Shown here: positions 63,795 to 64,000 of the stretch, piece after piece
How positions within the stretch are numbered: the first letter of the stretch is position 1
How the letters are laid out: the number at the start of each line of letters is the position of its first letter
NCBI RefSeq assembly: GCF_016031635.1
Contig: NZ_JACEGD010000003.1
Span: 186,001 to 250,000 of the forward strand
DNA: 64,000 nucleotides
From: Bradyrhizobium diversitatis
GTDB taxonomy: Bacteria > Pseudomonadota > Alphaproteobacteria > Rhizobiales > Xanthobacteraceae
Direction: 5' to 3'
Position numbers and translations under genes: made by a program
Notes under the pieces: model-generated
Seen by the model: only the letters and a program-made list of their open reading frames with translations
What the model was told of the DNA's origin: nothing
Database searches by the model: none

Positions 63795-63897
63795 ACCTAT
63801 GCCTAATCATAGACCGCTGGGGTGAACAAGCCTTTCGAATGGGCAGGCCAAGTGCTATCGGCTGATGTCGGACGACAGACGAGGAAGGAACGCTTGC

Positions 63898-64000
63898 ATG
63901 ACCCGCCCGCGCCGCAGCCATCTGTTCATGCCCGGCTCCAACCCCCGCGCGCTGGAAAAGGCGCGCAATCTCGCCGCCGACGGCCTGATCCTCGATCTGG
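63898..64000 (+). CDS. Start of a CitE/HpcH-type aldolase gene (partial)
   Basis: Only 34 codons are visible (MTRPRRSHLFMPGSNPRALE, then KARNLAADGLILDL). The opening RSHLFMPGSNPRALEKA is typical of the citrate lyase beta subunit/HpcH-HpaI aldolase family, where this loop binds the CoA or metal ligand. The gene continues past the window end. It is divergent from the carbonic anhydrase. Confidence 0.75.
   Translation, partial: MTRPRRSHLFMPGSNPRALEKARNLAADGLILDL

Overview
The window is 64 kb of GC-rich chromosome from an alphaproteobacterium, almost certainly a Bradyrhizobium or close relative (Nitrobacteraceae). The evidence is the codon use, the long-form argG, the sdhCDAB, leuB, asd, folD and typA set, the IalB-family protein, the MatB malonyl-CoA synthetase, and many GC-rich palindromic intergenic elements. 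Most of it is ordinary housekeeping and metabolism. There is no CRISPR array, transposase, integrase or prophage.

Layout. 0-9 kb: tail of an SDR gene, a class I glutamine amidotransferase, an enoyl-CoA hydratase, tRNA-Ala(CGC), the yggT-yggU-folD cluster, ppa, a GNAT acetyltransferase, and a tightly overlapping run of exported hydrolase, DUF2269, SDR-DoxX and DCC1-type protein. 8.7-13 kb: an AT-richer PUA-like/HNH nuclease, a flavin amine oxidase and a membrane-embedded lipase-like protein. 13-18.5 kb: typA, then an operon of an Lgt-like lipid transferase, a Tes/COG1964-type radical SAM enzyme and a small two-helix protein, then a Crp/Fnr regulator. 18.5-28 kb: receiver protein, PhoD phosphatase, membrane-anchored TAXI protein, PCD, DUF1232, quinone oxidoreductase, SDR, IalB and rlmN. 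28-33.5 kb: PAP2, argG, a small insertion that duplicates the argG 3' end, and a PhoA-type phosphatase. 33.5-46.8 kb: TetR with a divergent homocysteine methyltransferase-like gene, a proline-rich OmpA protein, an FMN split-barrel protein, VOC, a BacA-like ABC exporter, a hybrid histidine kinase, a GMC oxidoreductase and a divergent HTH-GAF regulator. 46.8-64 kb: sdhCDAB, TauE/SafE, matB, SDR, fasciclin, cytochrome b561 with a sulfite-oxidase-like enzyme, MFS, leuB, hexapeptide acyltransferase, asd, beta-carbonic anhydrase, and the start of a citrate-lyase-beta-like gene.

The most interesting candidate system is the operon at 14997-17432. It pairs an Lgt-like lipid transferase with a multi-cluster radical SAM protein resembling the archaeal tetraether and bacterial membrane-spanning lipid synthases, plus a small membrane protein, and it ends in its own terminator. 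This suggests an undescribed lipid or lipoprotein modification. Secondary points are the solitary PUA-like/HNH nuclease (possible modification-dependent restriction), the argG-flanked insertion carrying an RNA polymerase alpha-CTD-like protein, and an HTH/receiver-like/GAF regulator beside a repeated AT-rich operator-like sequence.

Many genes are separated by long imperfect palindromes, several present in more than one copy. One copy lies inside the sdh operon between sdhA and sdhB. Functional calls rest on motifs and family recognition by eye; no database search was run.
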